Assembly: GCF_000152965.1 (NCBI RefSeq)
Contig: NZ_CH902583.1
Location: 2,549,892 to 2,613,891 of the forward strand
Length of the DNA: 64,000 nt
Direction of reading: 5' to 3'
From: Roseobacter sp. MED193
Lineage (GTDB): Bacteria > Pseudomonadota > Alphaproteobacteria > Rhodobacterales > Rhodobacteraceae
Of this stretch, positions 8,702 to 17,837 are shown in pieces (position 1 is the stretch's first letter; every line of letters begins with the position of its first letter). Made by a program: the position numbers and the translations under genes. The notes under the pieces were generated by a model, which saw only the letters and a program-made list of their open reading frames with translations, was not told the DNA's origin and did not search any database.

Positions 8702-10293
8702 CACGCGACCCCCTGATCAAGCTCTGGCAGCTGCGGCGCCGCTGCGATCAGCGCGCGGGTATAGGGGTGTTTGGGGGTGGCAAAAATCTCTTCGGTGGCA
8801 GCTGCCTCAACGATCTCGCCTTTTTGCATCACCAGACAGCGGTCGGTGATGGTGCGCACGACGCTCAGGTCGTGGCTGATGAAGAGATAGCTGAGGCCAT
8901 AGGCCTCACAGAGGTCTGCCAGCAGGTCCAGTATCTGCGCCCGTACCGAAACATCCAGCGCTGAGACTGCCTCGTCAAACAAGATCAGTTCGGGGCGGGT
9001 TATGAGCGCGCGGGCAATGGCGATGCGCTGGCGCTGGCCTCCGGAAAACTGATGCACATATTTTTGGGCATCTTCTGGCTGCAGCCCAACCGCGCGCAGG
9101 GTCTCGGCAATGAGGTCGCTGCGAGCAGAGCCTGTGGGGGGGGCGATCAAGGTGTAAAAGGGTTCGGTGATCAATCGGTCAACCCGGTGACGCGGATTAA
9201 AACTGCCAAAGGGGTCTTGAAACACTACCTGCATTCGGCGGCGAATTTCCGGGTTCTGGGTGGTGGTGATCGCCATTCCATCTAGGCAGATTTCACCACT
9301 CTGAAGTGGCTCTAGCCCCAGAATCGCCCGCGTTAGGGTCGATTTTCCACATCCCGACTCCCCCACCAGTCCCAGGCGCTCCCCCCGATAGAGAGTAAAG
9401 GAGACATCCTTGACGGCGCGAAAATGCTCGGGTTTTGCAAACAGGTTCTTGCGGGGCAGGGGATAGTCCCGCACAGCGCCCTTGACCTCTAGAAGCGGGC
9501 TAGGCGCTGGGGGCTCTGGCAGGGTCACCTGATGGTTGGAAGCGGCAAACAACATCTTGGTGTAGGGATGCTGCATATTGTGCAATAGCGTCTGCGTTGC
9601 GCCTGTTTCCACGACTTCTCCGTGGCGCATGACGACAATGCGATCAGCGAGATCGGCGACGACTGCCAGATCGTGGGTGATGATCATCAGCCCCATGTCA
9701 AATTCACGCACCAGGTCACGCAGCAGTTCCAGAATTTGTGCCTGAGTGGTGACATCCAGCGCCGTGGTGGGTTCATCGGCGATCAAGAGCTTGGGGCGCA
9801 GAGCGATGGCCATGGCAATCACGACCCTTTGCCGTTGCCCGCCAGACAGCTCATGCGGGAAGCGGCCAAGGGGGAAGCGATCAGCAGACAAGCCGACACG
9901 GTCCAGCAATTCGCGGGCGCGGGCGCGGGCCTGATCCGGCGGCAATGCCTTGTGAATTAGGATGGTCTCCATCACCTGATCGCCGATGGTTTTGACCGGG
10001 TTGAGCGCTGTCATCGGTTCTTGAAACACCATGCCAATGGCCTGCCCGCGCAAGTCGCACATCTGGGCCTCGCTTTGTGCCAAAAGATCGGTTCCAGAGA
10101 GGCTGATCCCACCTGATGTCGTCGCTGTTTCAGGTAGCAATCCCATGGCAGAAAATGCGGTCATTGATTTGCCAGAGCCGCTTTCGCCGGTGATGGCGAC
10201 AATCTCGCCTGCCTCTACCGACAGAGAGACCTCTTTGAGGATCTCGTGGGTGCCGATCCGCAGCGACAGATTGGTTATATCAAGCAGGGTCAT
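8701..10293 (-). CDS. Peptide-type ABC importer, fused double ATPase (DppD-DppF like)
   Basis: 530 aa with two complete nucleotide-binding domains, as in YejF/GsiA-type proteins. Domain 1 (about 1-255): Walker A GESGSGKS, signature LSGGQRQR, Walker B LLIADEP. Domain 2 (about 280-525): Walker A GESGCGKST, signature FSGGQRQR, Walker B LILFDEA. Each is followed by the oligopeptide/dipeptide C-terminal motif (HPYTKML and HPYTRAL). It energises uptake through the two permeases just upstream; its start overlaps the permease stop by one base (TGATG). The substrate class is peptides or similar small solutes. Confidence 0.94.
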   Translation of the reverse strand: MTLLDITNLSLRIGTHEILKEVSLSVEAGEIVAITGESGSGKSMTAFSAMGLLPETATTSGGISLSGTDLLAQSEAQMCDLRGQAIGMVFQEPMTALNPVKTIGDQVMETILIHKALPPDQARARARELLDRVGLSADRFPLGRFPHELSGGQRQRVVIAMAIALRPKLLIADEPTTALDVTTQAQILELLRDLVREFDMGLMIITHDLAVVADLADRIVVMRHGEVVETGATQTLLHNMQHPYTKMLFAASNHQVTLPEPPAPSPLLEVKGAVRDYPLPRKNLFAKPEHFRAVKDVSFTLYRGERLGLVGESGCGKSTLTRAILGLEPLQSGEICLDGMAITTTQNPEIRRRMQVVFQDPFGSFNPRHRVDRLITEPFYTLIAPPTGSARSDLIAETLRAVGLQPEDAQKYVHQFSGGQRQRIAIARALITRPELILFDEAVSALDVSVRAQILDLLADLCEAYGLSYLFISHDLSVVRTITDRCLVMQKGEIVEAAATEEIFATPKHPYTRALIAAAPQLPELDQGVA

Positions 10294-11105
10294 CAGCGCG
10301 CCAGCCTCAATTTTGGGTCCAACCAGTCGCGGAGACCGTCGCCCATTAGGTTCAGCCCCAGCACAGTGATCACGATTGCGGAACCGGGAATAAGGGCAAG
10401 ATGCGGCGCAAAGCTGACCATGGTTTGGGCATCTGCCAGCATCCGACCCCAGCTGGGAGTGGGGGGCTGTGCACCCAGACCCACGTAGGACAGCCCTGCC
10501 TCGGCCAGGATCCCCAGCGAGAACTGGATGGTGCCCTGCACGATCAGCAGGTTGGCGATATTGGGCAGGATGTGCTCGCCGGAAATACGTGCGGCACCTT
10601 TGCCTGCAACCCGCGCCGCGAGGATGAACTCTCGCTCCCAGAGCGACAGCGCCGCGCCCCGGGTAATGCGGGCAAAGACGGGAATGTTGAAGATGCCGAT
10701 GGCGGCAATGGCGTTTATGGCGCCAGCGCCAAAGATGGCAGTGATCAGAATGGCGATTACCAGGGATGGAAAGGCAAAGACCAGATCATTGCCGCGCATA
10801 ATGATCTCGTCCAGCCAGCTGCCCTTGTTGGCGGCGGCGGCCAGCCCCAACGGCACGCCTAGCCCCATGCCGATACCCACGGCCACCAGGGCCACGGCGA
10901 TAGAGGTCCGCGCTCCGACCATGATCATCGAAAAAATATCGCGGCCAAAGTGATCGGTGCCCAGCCAATGGGTGCCATTGGGCTGCTGTAGTTTGGCCGG
11001 GATATCCATCGCCGTGTGATCAAAAGGCGTCCAGATGAAGGAGACAAGCGCCGCCAGAACCACCAATGAGGACAGCCCTGTGCCGAGGATGAGGTTGCGG
11101 GTCAT
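10293..11105 (-). CDS. Peptide-type ABC importer permease (DppC like)
   Basis: 270 aa, the usual DppC length. It has an N-terminal membrane anchor, the OppC-type stretch GTDHFGRDIFS near residue 50, and about five further hydrophobic segments. The inner-membrane ATPase-coupling loop (EAA region) is around residues 160-185. It pairs with the DppB-like permease encoded upstream, but a 127-base hairpin-rich spacer separates the two, unlike the tight overlaps in the rest of this operon. Confidence 0.93.
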   Translation of the reverse strand: MTRNLILGTGLSSLVVLAALVSFIWTPFDHTAMDIPAKLQQPNGTHWLGTDHFGRDIFSMIMVGARTSIAVALVAVGIGMGLGVPLGLAAAANKGSWLDEIIMRGNDLVFAFPSLVIAILITAIFGAGAINAIAAIGIFNIPVFARITRGAALSLWEREFILAARVAGKGAARISGEHILPNIANLLIVQGTIQFSLGILAEAGLSYVGLGAQPPTPSWGRMLADAQTMVSFAPHLALIPGSAIVITVLGLNLMGDGLRDWLDPKLRLAR

Positions 11106-11132
11106 GGATGTGCCTTTGCTGATTGGACGCTA

Positions 11133-11208
11133 GGACTGCGCCTGACCCTGGGTGGGTGCAAAGCGCCCTCCCGTGGGGAGGGTCGGGCGCAGTCCGGCTT
11201 GGCCGGAC
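11133..11208. repeat. Tandem hairpins inside the ABC importer operon
   Basis: A long imperfect hairpin at 11133-11195 has a 10-bp outer stem (GGACTGCGCC / GGCGCAGTCC), one mismatch, then GACCC / GGGTC, and encloses CCCTCCC-GTG-GGGAGGG. Directly after it is a 7-bp stem at 11192-11208 (GTCCGGC-TTG-GCCGGAC). It fills the only large gap between the permease genes. It resembles REP-type elements or an mRNA-stabilising/attenuating structure. Confidence 0.6.
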
Positions 11209-11232
11209 CAATGGCGTATCGATTGACCAGTC

Positions 11233-12180
11233 TCATGTGCGGCTCCTCAGCCGGGGGTCGACCAGCGCATAGGCCAGATCGACCAGAAAGTTCACAGTGA
11301 TCACCGCAAAGACCAGTATCATCACCACCGATTCCACCACGATCAGATCACGCGAGGAAATCGCCTGAAACACCAACCGCCCCAGTCCGGGTAGGAAAAA
11401 CACCTGTTCGATGATGATGGCCCCGGCCAGCAAAAAGGAAAACTGCAGGCCGATGATGGTGAGCACCGGAATCATCGCATTGCGCAGCCCGTGGCGCCAC
11501 AATGCTTGCCGACGGGTGAGCCCCTTGGCACGGGCGGTGCGCATGAAATCCTCGCCCAGAATATCCAGCAGGGCGGAGCGCATGACACGGGCCAGGATGG
11601 CCGCCTGTGGCAGGGCCAGGGCGATGGCGGGCAGAGTCAGCGAATGCAGGGCTGTGCCAAGCCCGTCATCCCATCCGGCAAAGCCACCCGCGCCAAACCA
11701 GCGTAGGTTGATGGCAAAGACCAGCACCAGGATCATAGCAAACCAGAAATTGGGCACCGCAACGCCCAGCTGGGTTGCGCCCATTACGGCCATATCGCCT
11801 GCCTTGCCGCGCCGCGCCGCCGCGTAGATACCGGCTGGAAAGGCGATCAGCGTTGATAGCGCCAGCGCATAGAGCGCCAGCGGCAGCGAGACCCACATGC
11901 GGTCGGCAATCATGCCCGCGACAGGGGTGCGATAGGTATAGGACATACCAAAATCCCCCTGCAGCATGCCGCCAACCCAGGCGAGGTAGCGCTGCAACTT
12001 GCCCTGATCCAGCCCCAGCTCGGCGCGCAGGGCGGCCACGGTATCGGGCTCGGCATTGATGCCAAGCATAAAAGAGGCGGGATCTCCGGGCGCGATTTCA
12101 ATCACGAAGAAGATGACAAGCGAGGCAACGGCGAGGCTGATTATCAGCGAAAACCCACGTTTCAGAGCATAGCGTAGCAT
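11233..12180 (-). CDS. Peptide-type ABC importer permease (DppB like)
   Basis: 315 aa, the usual DppB length. It starts with the family N-terminus (LRYALKRGFSLIISL, first membrane segment), has the ectodomain motif DFGMSYTYRTPV near residue 95, and about five further hydrophobic segments. The EAA-like loop is FMRTARAKGL (about residue 210). It forms the heterodimeric inner-membrane channel with the DppC-like subunit. The start lies six bases after the cupin stop, so the genes are probably cotranscribed. Confidence 0.93.
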   Translation of the reverse strand: MLRYALKRGFSLIISLAVASLVIFFVIEIAPGDPASFMLGINAEPDTVAALRAELGLDQGKLQRYLAWVGGMLQGDFGMSYTYRTPVAGMIADRMWVSLPLALYALALSTLIAFPAGIYAAARRGKAGDMAVMGATQLGVAVPNFWFAMILVLVFAINLRWFGAGGFAGWDDGLGTALHSLTLPAIALALPQAAILARVMRSALLDILGEDFMRTARAKGLTRRQALWRHGLRNAMIPVLTIIGLQFSFLLAGAIIIEQVFFLPGLGRLVFQAISSRDLIVVESVVMILVFAVITVNFLVDLAYALVDPRLRSRT

Positions 12181-12185
12181 CTGTT

Positions 12186-12602
12186 TCAGGCGCTATCGTC
12201 TGTGCTAGGCAGATAGTCGGCGTCGGAGACATGTTCCAGCCACGCGGCGGCCGACCCATCCTGCTCTTCCTGCAGGGCAAGGTGCACCATGGCGGTTTCG
12301 GGCGCGGCACCATGCCAGTGTTCCACCCCTGGCGGGATCCAGATGGTATCGCCAGGGCGCATCTCGCGGGGGGCTTCATTGCGCAGTCCAACCAGTCCCA
12401 GCCCGCTGATGATGTTCAGGGTCTGACCCAGGGGATGGGTATGCCAGGCGGTGCGCGCACCAGGGGCAAAGCTGACGCGCAGTGCATTGATACGGGCGGG
12501 TGCAGGGGCTGTGATGATCGGATCCATCCAAACCTCGCCGGTGAACCACTGGGCCGGGGCTTTGCGGCTGGGGCGACTGCCGGCCGGATAGAGATCAATC
12601 AT
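12186..12602 (-). CDS. Cupin-domain protein, (R)-mandelonitrile lyase-like
   Basis: 138 aa single-domain cupin. The start is the ATG at 12602 with AGGA eight bases upstream; the longer frame begins with an unsupported TTG. Cupin motif 1 is GARTAWHTHPLGQTL and motif 2 is PPGVEHWHGA, giving the His-rich metal site. The stretch AQWFTGEVWMDP matches the small cupins annotated as (R)-mandelonitrile lyase-like, which are often misnamed; the real reaction here is unknown. Its position between the binding protein and permease genes suggests a step in use of the imported solute. Confidence 0.82.
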   Translation of the reverse strand: MIDLYPAGSRPSRKAPAQWFTGEVWMDPIITAPAPARINALRVSFAPGARTAWHTHPLGQTLNIISGLGLVGLRNEAPREMRPGDTIWIPPGVEHWHGAAPETAMVHLALQEEQDGSAAAWLEHVSDADYLPSTDDSA

Positions 12603-12673
12603 CGAATGTGTCCTGAAAAGAGGTGACTCTGCCGGGCGCAAAGCTCTGTCGCGCCCGGCGAGGTGTTGATGGT

Positions 12674-14152
12674 TTACTCAGCCCAGCTGACGGCGGTCAG
12701 GTCGGTGGCCTGGGTTGGCGCATTGGCCCAAAGCCCCTGCAGATCGGCCTTGGCGACGCCGAGCGAGGCCAGCTGGAACAGGTAGCCGTTCACATAGTCC
12801 TTGGCGATGGTCTCCTGGGCTTCCTGTAGCAGCGCCATGCGCTTGTCGGGATCGGTGGTGCCATTCAGGGTGGTCATCAGATCCTGGAAGCCAGAGTTGT
12901 CATACTGGAAATAGTAGTCGGGGCGCGCATAGATGCCGATGTCCATGGGCTCGGTATGGCTGACGATTGTCAGGCCAAAATCCTTGCCGCGGAACACGGT
13001 TTCAAGCCACTGAGCCCATTCCACATTGATGATCTCAGCCTTGATGCCGACCTGGGCCAGCTGCGCTGCGATGATCTCGCCACCGCGACGCGCGTAAGAG
13101 GGCGGCGGCAGGTGCAAAGTGGTTTCAAAGCCGTCCGCCAGGCCTGCCTCCGCCAGCAGCGCCTTGGCGCGTTCGGGGTCATAGGCCGAGCCGCCAGTCA
13201 GATCCTTATAGGCGGGGTTATGCGGCGCAAAGTGGGTGCCAATCGGGGTGCCATAGCCAAACATGGCACCATCAATGATGGCCTGACGGTCGATGGCATG
13301 GGCCAGGGCCTCGCGCACGCGCACATCATCAAAGGGCGCCTGTTTGTTGTTGGTCGACAGGATGGTTTCCCCCTCGGTCGAGCCGACCAGCACCTGAAAG
13401 CGCGGATCGGCCTCAAACTGTGGCAGGTTTTCCGGCGCCGGGAAGCCGGAAAAGGCATCCACATCTTCGGCCATCACCGCAGCAAAGGCGGCGGTCGGGT
13501 CGGAGATGAATTTAAACGTCGCGCTGTTCAGCACCGCGGGTGTGCCCCAATAATCTGCGTTCTTTTCCAGGGTGATGCGGTCGCCCTGCACCCAGTTTGC
13601 GAATTTGAACGCGCCGGTGCCCACGGGGGAGGTCTTGATGTCATCAATGCTTTCGGGTGCCACGATGACAGCATCCCCCCAGGCCAGGTTGAACAGCATA
13701 TTGCCGTTTGGTTTGCTGAGGGTAAGCTTGACTGTCGCGGGATCAATGACCTCGACGCTGGCGATATCAGCGTAGAGGGCTTTTTGTGCGTTGGTGCTGT
13801 CCTCAGCGCGGGCGCGGTCCAACGAGAATTTCACGTCATCGGCATCCATGGTGGTACCATCATGAAAGGTGACGCCGCTGTTCAGATGGAAGGTATAGGT
13901 TAGCCCATCTTCGGAGATTTCCCAGCTTTTGGCCAGGCCGGGGACAACCGATCCATCGCCCATAAACCGGGTCAGACCCTCAAAGACGTTAGAGTAAAGC
14001 ACCTGATCAATGGCACCGGCTGCGGCACTGGTAGGATCAAGATGGGGGGGCTCCAGTTGAAGACCGATGGTAACGGAATCCTTGGCAAAAGCGGCACCGG
14101 CCATCAAAGCCAGGGTCGAACTGGCGGCAAAGATGATTGATCTGAATGTCAT
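12674..14152 (-). CDS. Peptide-type ABC importer periplasmic binding protein
   Basis: 492 aa, SBP family 5. A classic signal peptide spans about residues 1-23 (hydrophobic core, cleavage after AAFA). Family stretches follow: EPPHLDPTSAAAGAID, YSNVFEGLTRF, GLAKSWEISEDGLTYTFHL and YDPERAKALL. It is the first gene of the minus-strand importer operon, whose promoter must lie in 14153-14315, shared divergently with panB. Family 5 proteins bind peptides, nickel or small organic solutes; the ligand cannot be told here. Confidence 0.94.
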   Translation of the reverse strand: MTFRSIIFAASSTLALMAGAAFAKDSVTIGLQLEPPHLDPTSAAAGAIDQVLYSNVFEGLTRFMGDGSVVPGLAKSWEISEDGLTYTFHLNSGVTFHDGTTMDADDVKFSLDRARAEDSTNAQKALYADIASVEVIDPATVKLTLSKPNGNMLFNLAWGDAVIVAPESIDDIKTSPVGTGAFKFANWVQGDRITLEKNADYWGTPAVLNSATFKFISDPTAAFAAVMAEDVDAFSGFPAPENLPQFEADPRFQVLVGSTEGETILSTNNKQAPFDDVRVREALAHAIDRQAIIDGAMFGYGTPIGTHFAPHNPAYKDLTGGSAYDPERAKALLAEAGLADGFETTLHLPPPSYARRGGEIIAAQLAQVGIKAEIINVEWAQWLETVFRGKDFGLTIVSHTEPMDIGIYARPDYYFQYDNSGFQDLMTTLNGTTDPDKRMALLQEAQETIAKDYVNGYLFQLASLGVAKADLQGLWANAPTQATDLTAVSWAE

Positions 14153-14315
14153 TTCTCAATTCCCTTGTTGCGTTTGATCCCCTGTTGCCGGGGCCTTAGC
14201 GCCAAGGTTTCCCGTTTTCCGCTGGGTAATCAAGGGCTGCGAGACATTTCGCCCTCTGGAAGTGCGCCGCGTTAGTTGTTAGCCGTGCGCAACCCGTACA
14301 AACCTAGGGAAAACC

Positions 14316-15149
14316 ATGAGCGCGACCTCAAAGACCACGGCCATTACTGCGAGCGATATCCTTGCGCAGAAGGGCAAAACGCCAATTGTCAGCCTGACGG
14401 CCTATACCACGCCAATGGCGCAGATGATGGATGAACATTGTGACTTTGTTTTGGTCGGTGACAGTGTTGGCATGGTGTTGCACGGGCTTTCTTCGACGTT
14501 GGGAGTTACCATGGAGATGATGATTCTCCACGGTGCGGCGGTTGCGCGGGGGCTGAACCGGGCCATGTTGGTGATTGATATGCCCTTTGGCTCTTACGAA
14601 GAGAGCCCAGAACAGGCCTTTGGCAACGCGGCTCGCCTGATGCGGGAAGCCAATGCGGCGGCAGTCAAGCTGGAGGGCGGCGTCGAGATGGCGCCGACGA
14701 TCCGTTTTCTCGTGGAGCGTGGTATTCCGGTGATGGCCCATGTTGGGCTGACACCGCAGTCGATCAACACTTTGGGCGGTTACAAGGTGCAGGGCCGTGA
14801 TGACGCTGGTGCAACTGTGCTCGCAGGGGCCCAGGCAGTGGCAGAGGCCGGGGCCTTTGCGGTGGTGCTGGAGAAAGTGCCACAAAAATTGGCGGATGAG
14901 ATCACGGCTGAAGTGCCAATCCCTACCATTGGCATTGGCGCCTCAGCAGGCTGTGATGGCCAGGTCCTGGTGGTGGATGACATGCTGGGCCTGTTTACTG
15001 CCTTCAAACCAAAATTCGTGAAACGCTACGGCGCGCTGGGCGTTGATGCCAAAGCCGCCATCGCTGCCTATGCAGCCGAGGTCCGCGCGCGGGAGTTTCC
15101 TGCTGCTGAACATATATTCGCTGACCAGATAACACCTGCAAAAGGGTAA
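14316..15149 (+). CDS. panB: 3-methyl-2-oxobutanoate hydroxymethyltransferase
   Basis: First committed step of pantothenate synthesis: transfers a hydroxymethyl group from methylene-tetrahydrofolate to ketoisovalerate to give ketopantoate. 277 aa, usual length. Motifs: [21 protein letters not shown] (metal/substrate site), [23 protein letters not shown] and [18 protein letters not shown] at 14316 has GGGA upstream. It is followed by panC after seven bases, making a two-gene pantothenate operon. Confidence 0.97.
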   Translation: MSATSKTTAITASDILAQKGKTPIVSLTAYTTPMAQMMDEHCDFVLVGDSVGMVLHGLSSTLGVTMEMMILHGAAVARGLNRAMLVIDMPFGSYEESPEQAFGNAARLMREANAAAVKLEGGVEMAPTIRFLVERGIPVMAHVGLTPQSINTLGGYKVQGRDDAGATVLAGAQAVAEAGAFAVVLEKVPQKLADEITAEVPIPTIGIGASAGCDGQVLVVDDMLGLFTAFKPKFVKRYGALGVDAKAAIAAYAAEVRAREFPAAEHIFADQITPAKG

Positions 15150-15156
15150 ATCCAAC

Positions 15157-15999
15157 ATGACTGCCCCGATTATTCGCCAACTCGCGGAGCTGCGAGCCAA
15201 GCATAGTGACTGGATTCGCGCTGGAGAACGTGTCGCTGTGGTGCCCACAATGGGGGCGCTGCATGCCGGTCACTTGTCCCTGGTTGACGCCGCCAAGGCA
15301 GCCTGTGACCGGGTGATTGTGACGATTTTTGTCAATCCCAAGCAGTTCAACAACCCGGAAGATCTGGCCAATTATCCCCGGACTGAACATGAGGATGCTA
15401 TCAAACTGGCGCCCTATGATGTGGATGTGATCTATGTGCCGGACCCGGAACAGATCTATCCCGATGGCTTTGCCAGCACTGTCTCTGTGACCGGGGTGGC
15501 AGATCAGATGGAGGGGGCAAGCCGCCCGGGCCACTTTGACGGGGTCGCCACAGTTGTGGCCAAGCTGTTTCTGCAAACCGGGGCGCACCAGGCGTTCTTT
15601 GGTGAAAAGGACTATCAGCAGCTTCTGGTGGTCCGGCGCATGGCGCGCGATCTGGATATCCCGATTGAGGTGGTGGGCTGTCCAACTGTGCGCGAAGCTT
15701 CGGGTTTGGCGATGTCCTCACGCAATATGCGGTTGTCGGCTGAGGGGGTCAGCAAGGCCGGGGCACTGTACCCAATCTTGACTTCTCTGGCTGGAGAGTT
15801 GTCCGCGGGCGGTGCCTTTGCGGATCTAAAACAGCAATCGGAGGTTGCGATCCTGGCGGCAGGATTTGACGAGCTGGAATATCTGTCGCTCTGCTCTGCC
15901 GAGGATTTAAGTGCCACGGAGCTGGCCCGGGAGCCAGCACGTTTGTTTGTTGCAGCCTGGATCGAAGGTGTCCGACTGATTGACAATATCGCTGTGTGA
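15157..15999 (+). CDS. panC: Pantothenate synthetase (pantoate-beta-alanine ligase)
   Basis: ATP-dependent joining of pantoate and beta-alanine. 280 aa, usual length. Nucleotidyltransferase HIGH-like motif MGALHAGHLSLV, then FVNPKQFNNPEDL, YPRTEHED, SRPGHFDGVATVV, FFGEKDYQQL and the KMSKS-like MSSRNMRLS. It follows panB by seven bases with AAAAGGG upstream of the ATG. No aspartate decarboxylase (panD) is nearby, so beta-alanine must come from elsewhere. Confidence 0.97.
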   Translation: MTAPIIRQLAELRAKHSDWIRAGERVAVVPTMGALHAGHLSLVDAAKAACDRVIVTIFVNPKQFNNPEDLANYPRTEHEDAIKLAPYDVDVIYVPDPEQIYPDGFASTVSVTGVADQMEGASRPGHFDGVATVVAKLFLQTGAHQAFFGEKDYQQLLVVRRMARDLDIPIEVVGCPTVREASGLAMSSRNMRLSAEGVSKAGALYPILTSLAGELSAGGAFADLKQQSEVAILAAGFDELEYLSLCSAEDLSATELAREPARLFVAAWIEGVRLIDNIAV

Positions 16000-16094
16000 T
16001 CCGGTTTTTAAACTAATACTTTAGTCAGGACTGGCAGCGGTAACATCTAGCGGCTAAAGTCCCGCTCTGAGGAGATTCATCACAGGGGCGGGAC

Positions 16095-17579
16095 ATGACA
16101 TATATTCTGGCAATCGACCAGGGCACCACGTCGACACGTGCGGTGTTGTTTGACGCAGATATGCAGGCCGTTGGCACGGCACAGCGGGAGTTTCCCCAGT
16201 ATTTCCCCAAGGCGGGCTGGGTTGAGCACGACTTGGAAGAGATCTGGGAGAGCGTTGTAGAGACCTGCCGCAAAGTGCTGGCAGAACGGGGCCTTACAGC
16301 CGCTGATCTTGCAGGGATCGGCATTACCAATCAGCGCGAAACCACCGCTGTTTGGGAAAAAGACAGTGGTAAGCCGATCCACAAAGCGATCGTTTGGCAG
16401 GATCGTCGGACCGTTGAAATATGCGAGGCTCTGCGTGCTGAGGGGCATGAGGAGATGATCCGCTACAAGACAGGGCTGCTGCTGGATCCCTATTTCTCAG
16501 GCACCAAGGTCAGCTGGATCCTGGATCAGCAACCGGGGGCTCGCGCGCGGGCTGCACAGGGGGAGCTTCTGTTTGGTACCATCGACAGTTTTCTGATCTG
16601 GCGGCTGACCGGGGGGGCTTCGCATGTGACGGATGCAACCAATGCCTCGCGCACCATGCTTTATGATATTCGTGCAGGCGCTTGGAGCGAAGAGATTTGC
16701 CGGGTGCTCAAGGTGCCGATGGAGATGTTGCCTCAAGTCAAGGATTGCGCGGCGGAGTTTGGCACGACCCAGCCTGAAATCCTCGGCGCTGCGGTGCCCA
16801 TTCTCGGCGTTGCCGGCGATCAACAGGCGGCGACTATCGGGCAGGCCTGTTTTGAACCGGGAATGATGAAATCCACCTATGGAACTGGCTGTTTTGCCCT
16901 GTTGAACACCGGCGACACACCGGTTGTCTCAAACAATCGTCTGCTGACCACTGTGGCCTATCAGCTGAAGGGCCAGCCCACCTATGCATTGGAGGGGTCG
17001 ATCTTTATCGCCGGTGCAGCGGTGCAGTGGTTGCGGGATGGATTGGGTATTCTGGAGGATGCGGCCCAGTCGGGCGCTTTGGCGCGCGCAGCAGACCCCG
17101 AACAGGATGTACTTTTGGTACCTGCGTTTACGGGTCTGGGTGCGCCCTATTGGCAGCCCGAATGCCGTGGCGCCGTCTTTGGCCTGACGCGGGGCTCCGG
17201 CCCGGCGGAAATGGCCCGCGCGGCTCTGCAAAGCGTCGCCTATCAGACGCGGGATCTTTGGGAGGCGATGCGGGCGGATTGGCCCGAGGAAACTCATGTC
17301 ACCCTGCGGGTTGATGGCGGCATGAGCGCCAGCGACTGGACGATGCAGAGCTTGTCTGATCTGCTTGGTGCCGCAGTGGATCGTCCGAAGATGCAGGAGA
17401 CGACAGTATTGGGGGCTGGCTGGCTGGCTGGCATGCAGGCCGGGATCTATCCTGACCAAGCCGGGTTTGCAGCGACCTGGGCGCTGGATCACAAGTTTAC
17501 GCCGCAGATGGCGCCAGAGCAGCGCAATATGGCCTATGCGCGTTGGCAGCGCGCAGTTCAGGCAGTCATAGGTATTTGA
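16095..17579 (+). CDS. glpK: Glycerol kinase
   Basis: Phosphorylates glycerol to glycerol 3-phosphate. 494 aa, usual length. FGGY-kinase motifs: [13 protein letters not shown] (phosphate 1), [49 protein letters not shown] (phosphate 2) and the adenosine motif [10 protein letters not shown] near residue 405. It stands alone, without a glycerol facilitator or glpD next to it; an independent promoter in 16000-16094 is likely. Confidence 0.97.
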   Translation: MTYILAIDQGTTSTRAVLFDADMQAVGTAQREFPQYFPKAGWVEHDLEEIWESVVETCRKVLAERGLTAADLAGIGITNQRETTAVWEKDSGKPIHKAIVWQDRRTVEICEALRAEGHEEMIRYKTGLLLDPYFSGTKVSWILDQQPGARARAAQGELLFGTIDSFLIWRLTGGASHVTDATNASRTMLYDIRAGAWSEEICRVLKVPMEMLPQVKDCAAEFGTTQPEILGAAVPILGVAGDQQAATIGQACFEPGMMKSTYGTGCFALLNTGDTPVVSNNRLLTTVAYQLKGQPTYALEGSIFIAGAAVQWLRDGLGILEDAAQSGALARAADPEQDVLLVPAFTGLGAPYWQPECRGAVFGLTRGSGPAEMARAALQSVAYQTRDLWEAMRADWPEETHVTLRVDGGMSASDWTMQSLSDLLGAAVDRPKMQETTVLGAGWLAGMQAGIYPDQAGFAATWALDHKFTPQMAPEQRNMAYARWQRAVQAVIGI

Positions 17580-17698
17580 CATCGTCATCGCAGTTCAGGA
17601 TCGGCGCTGCGACGCCAAGGTCATCAAGGGCAAAGCGGGAGCTCCCGCGCCCGCGGGGCATCGGCTGGCGCCGTGTGACCCTGGCGGCCTTGGGCCCG

Positions 17699-17720
17699 GC
17701 GCCGCGCTTGCGCGCGGCGC
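17699..17720 (+). terminator. GC hairpin downstream of glpK
   Basis: Perfect 9-bp inverted repeat (GCGCCGCGC / GCGCGGCGC) with loop TTGC, the same loop as the hairpin at 6605-6626. It lies between convergent glpK and the flavin monooxygenase gene. No U-run follows, so it may be a REP-type hairpin rather than an intrinsic terminator. Confidence 0.4.
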
Positions 17721-17781
17721 AGTTTCGCGCAAATTAACCGGAGTGGGTACAGGACCACCGTCGTGCGCCAGCACGGCGCCA

Positions 17782-17833
17782 GGCCCAACGGGAAGAGGGC
17801 CCAAAAGGGCCTGATGACGGGCGGGAGCCCCCC
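17782..17833. repeat. Dispersed intergenic element, GGCCCAACGGG type (copy 1)
   Basis: GGCCCAACGGG at 17782-17792, a variable central hairpin (AGGGCCC-AAAA-GGGCCT), then GACGGGCGGGAGCCCCCC at 17816-17833. The same outer blocks recur at 51216-51270 around a different hairpin. Both copies sit between convergent gene ends, which fits a REP-like or bidirectional terminator element. Confidence 0.7.
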
Positions 17834-17837
17834 ACCT

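Noticed and set aside
12956-13903. 315-codon plus-strand open frame
   Set aside because: Antisense to the ABC binding protein, without SD or recognisable domains.
16000-16094. Possible riboswitch or operator before glpK
   Set aside because: Only a short imperfect repeat is visible; no consensus could be recognised.
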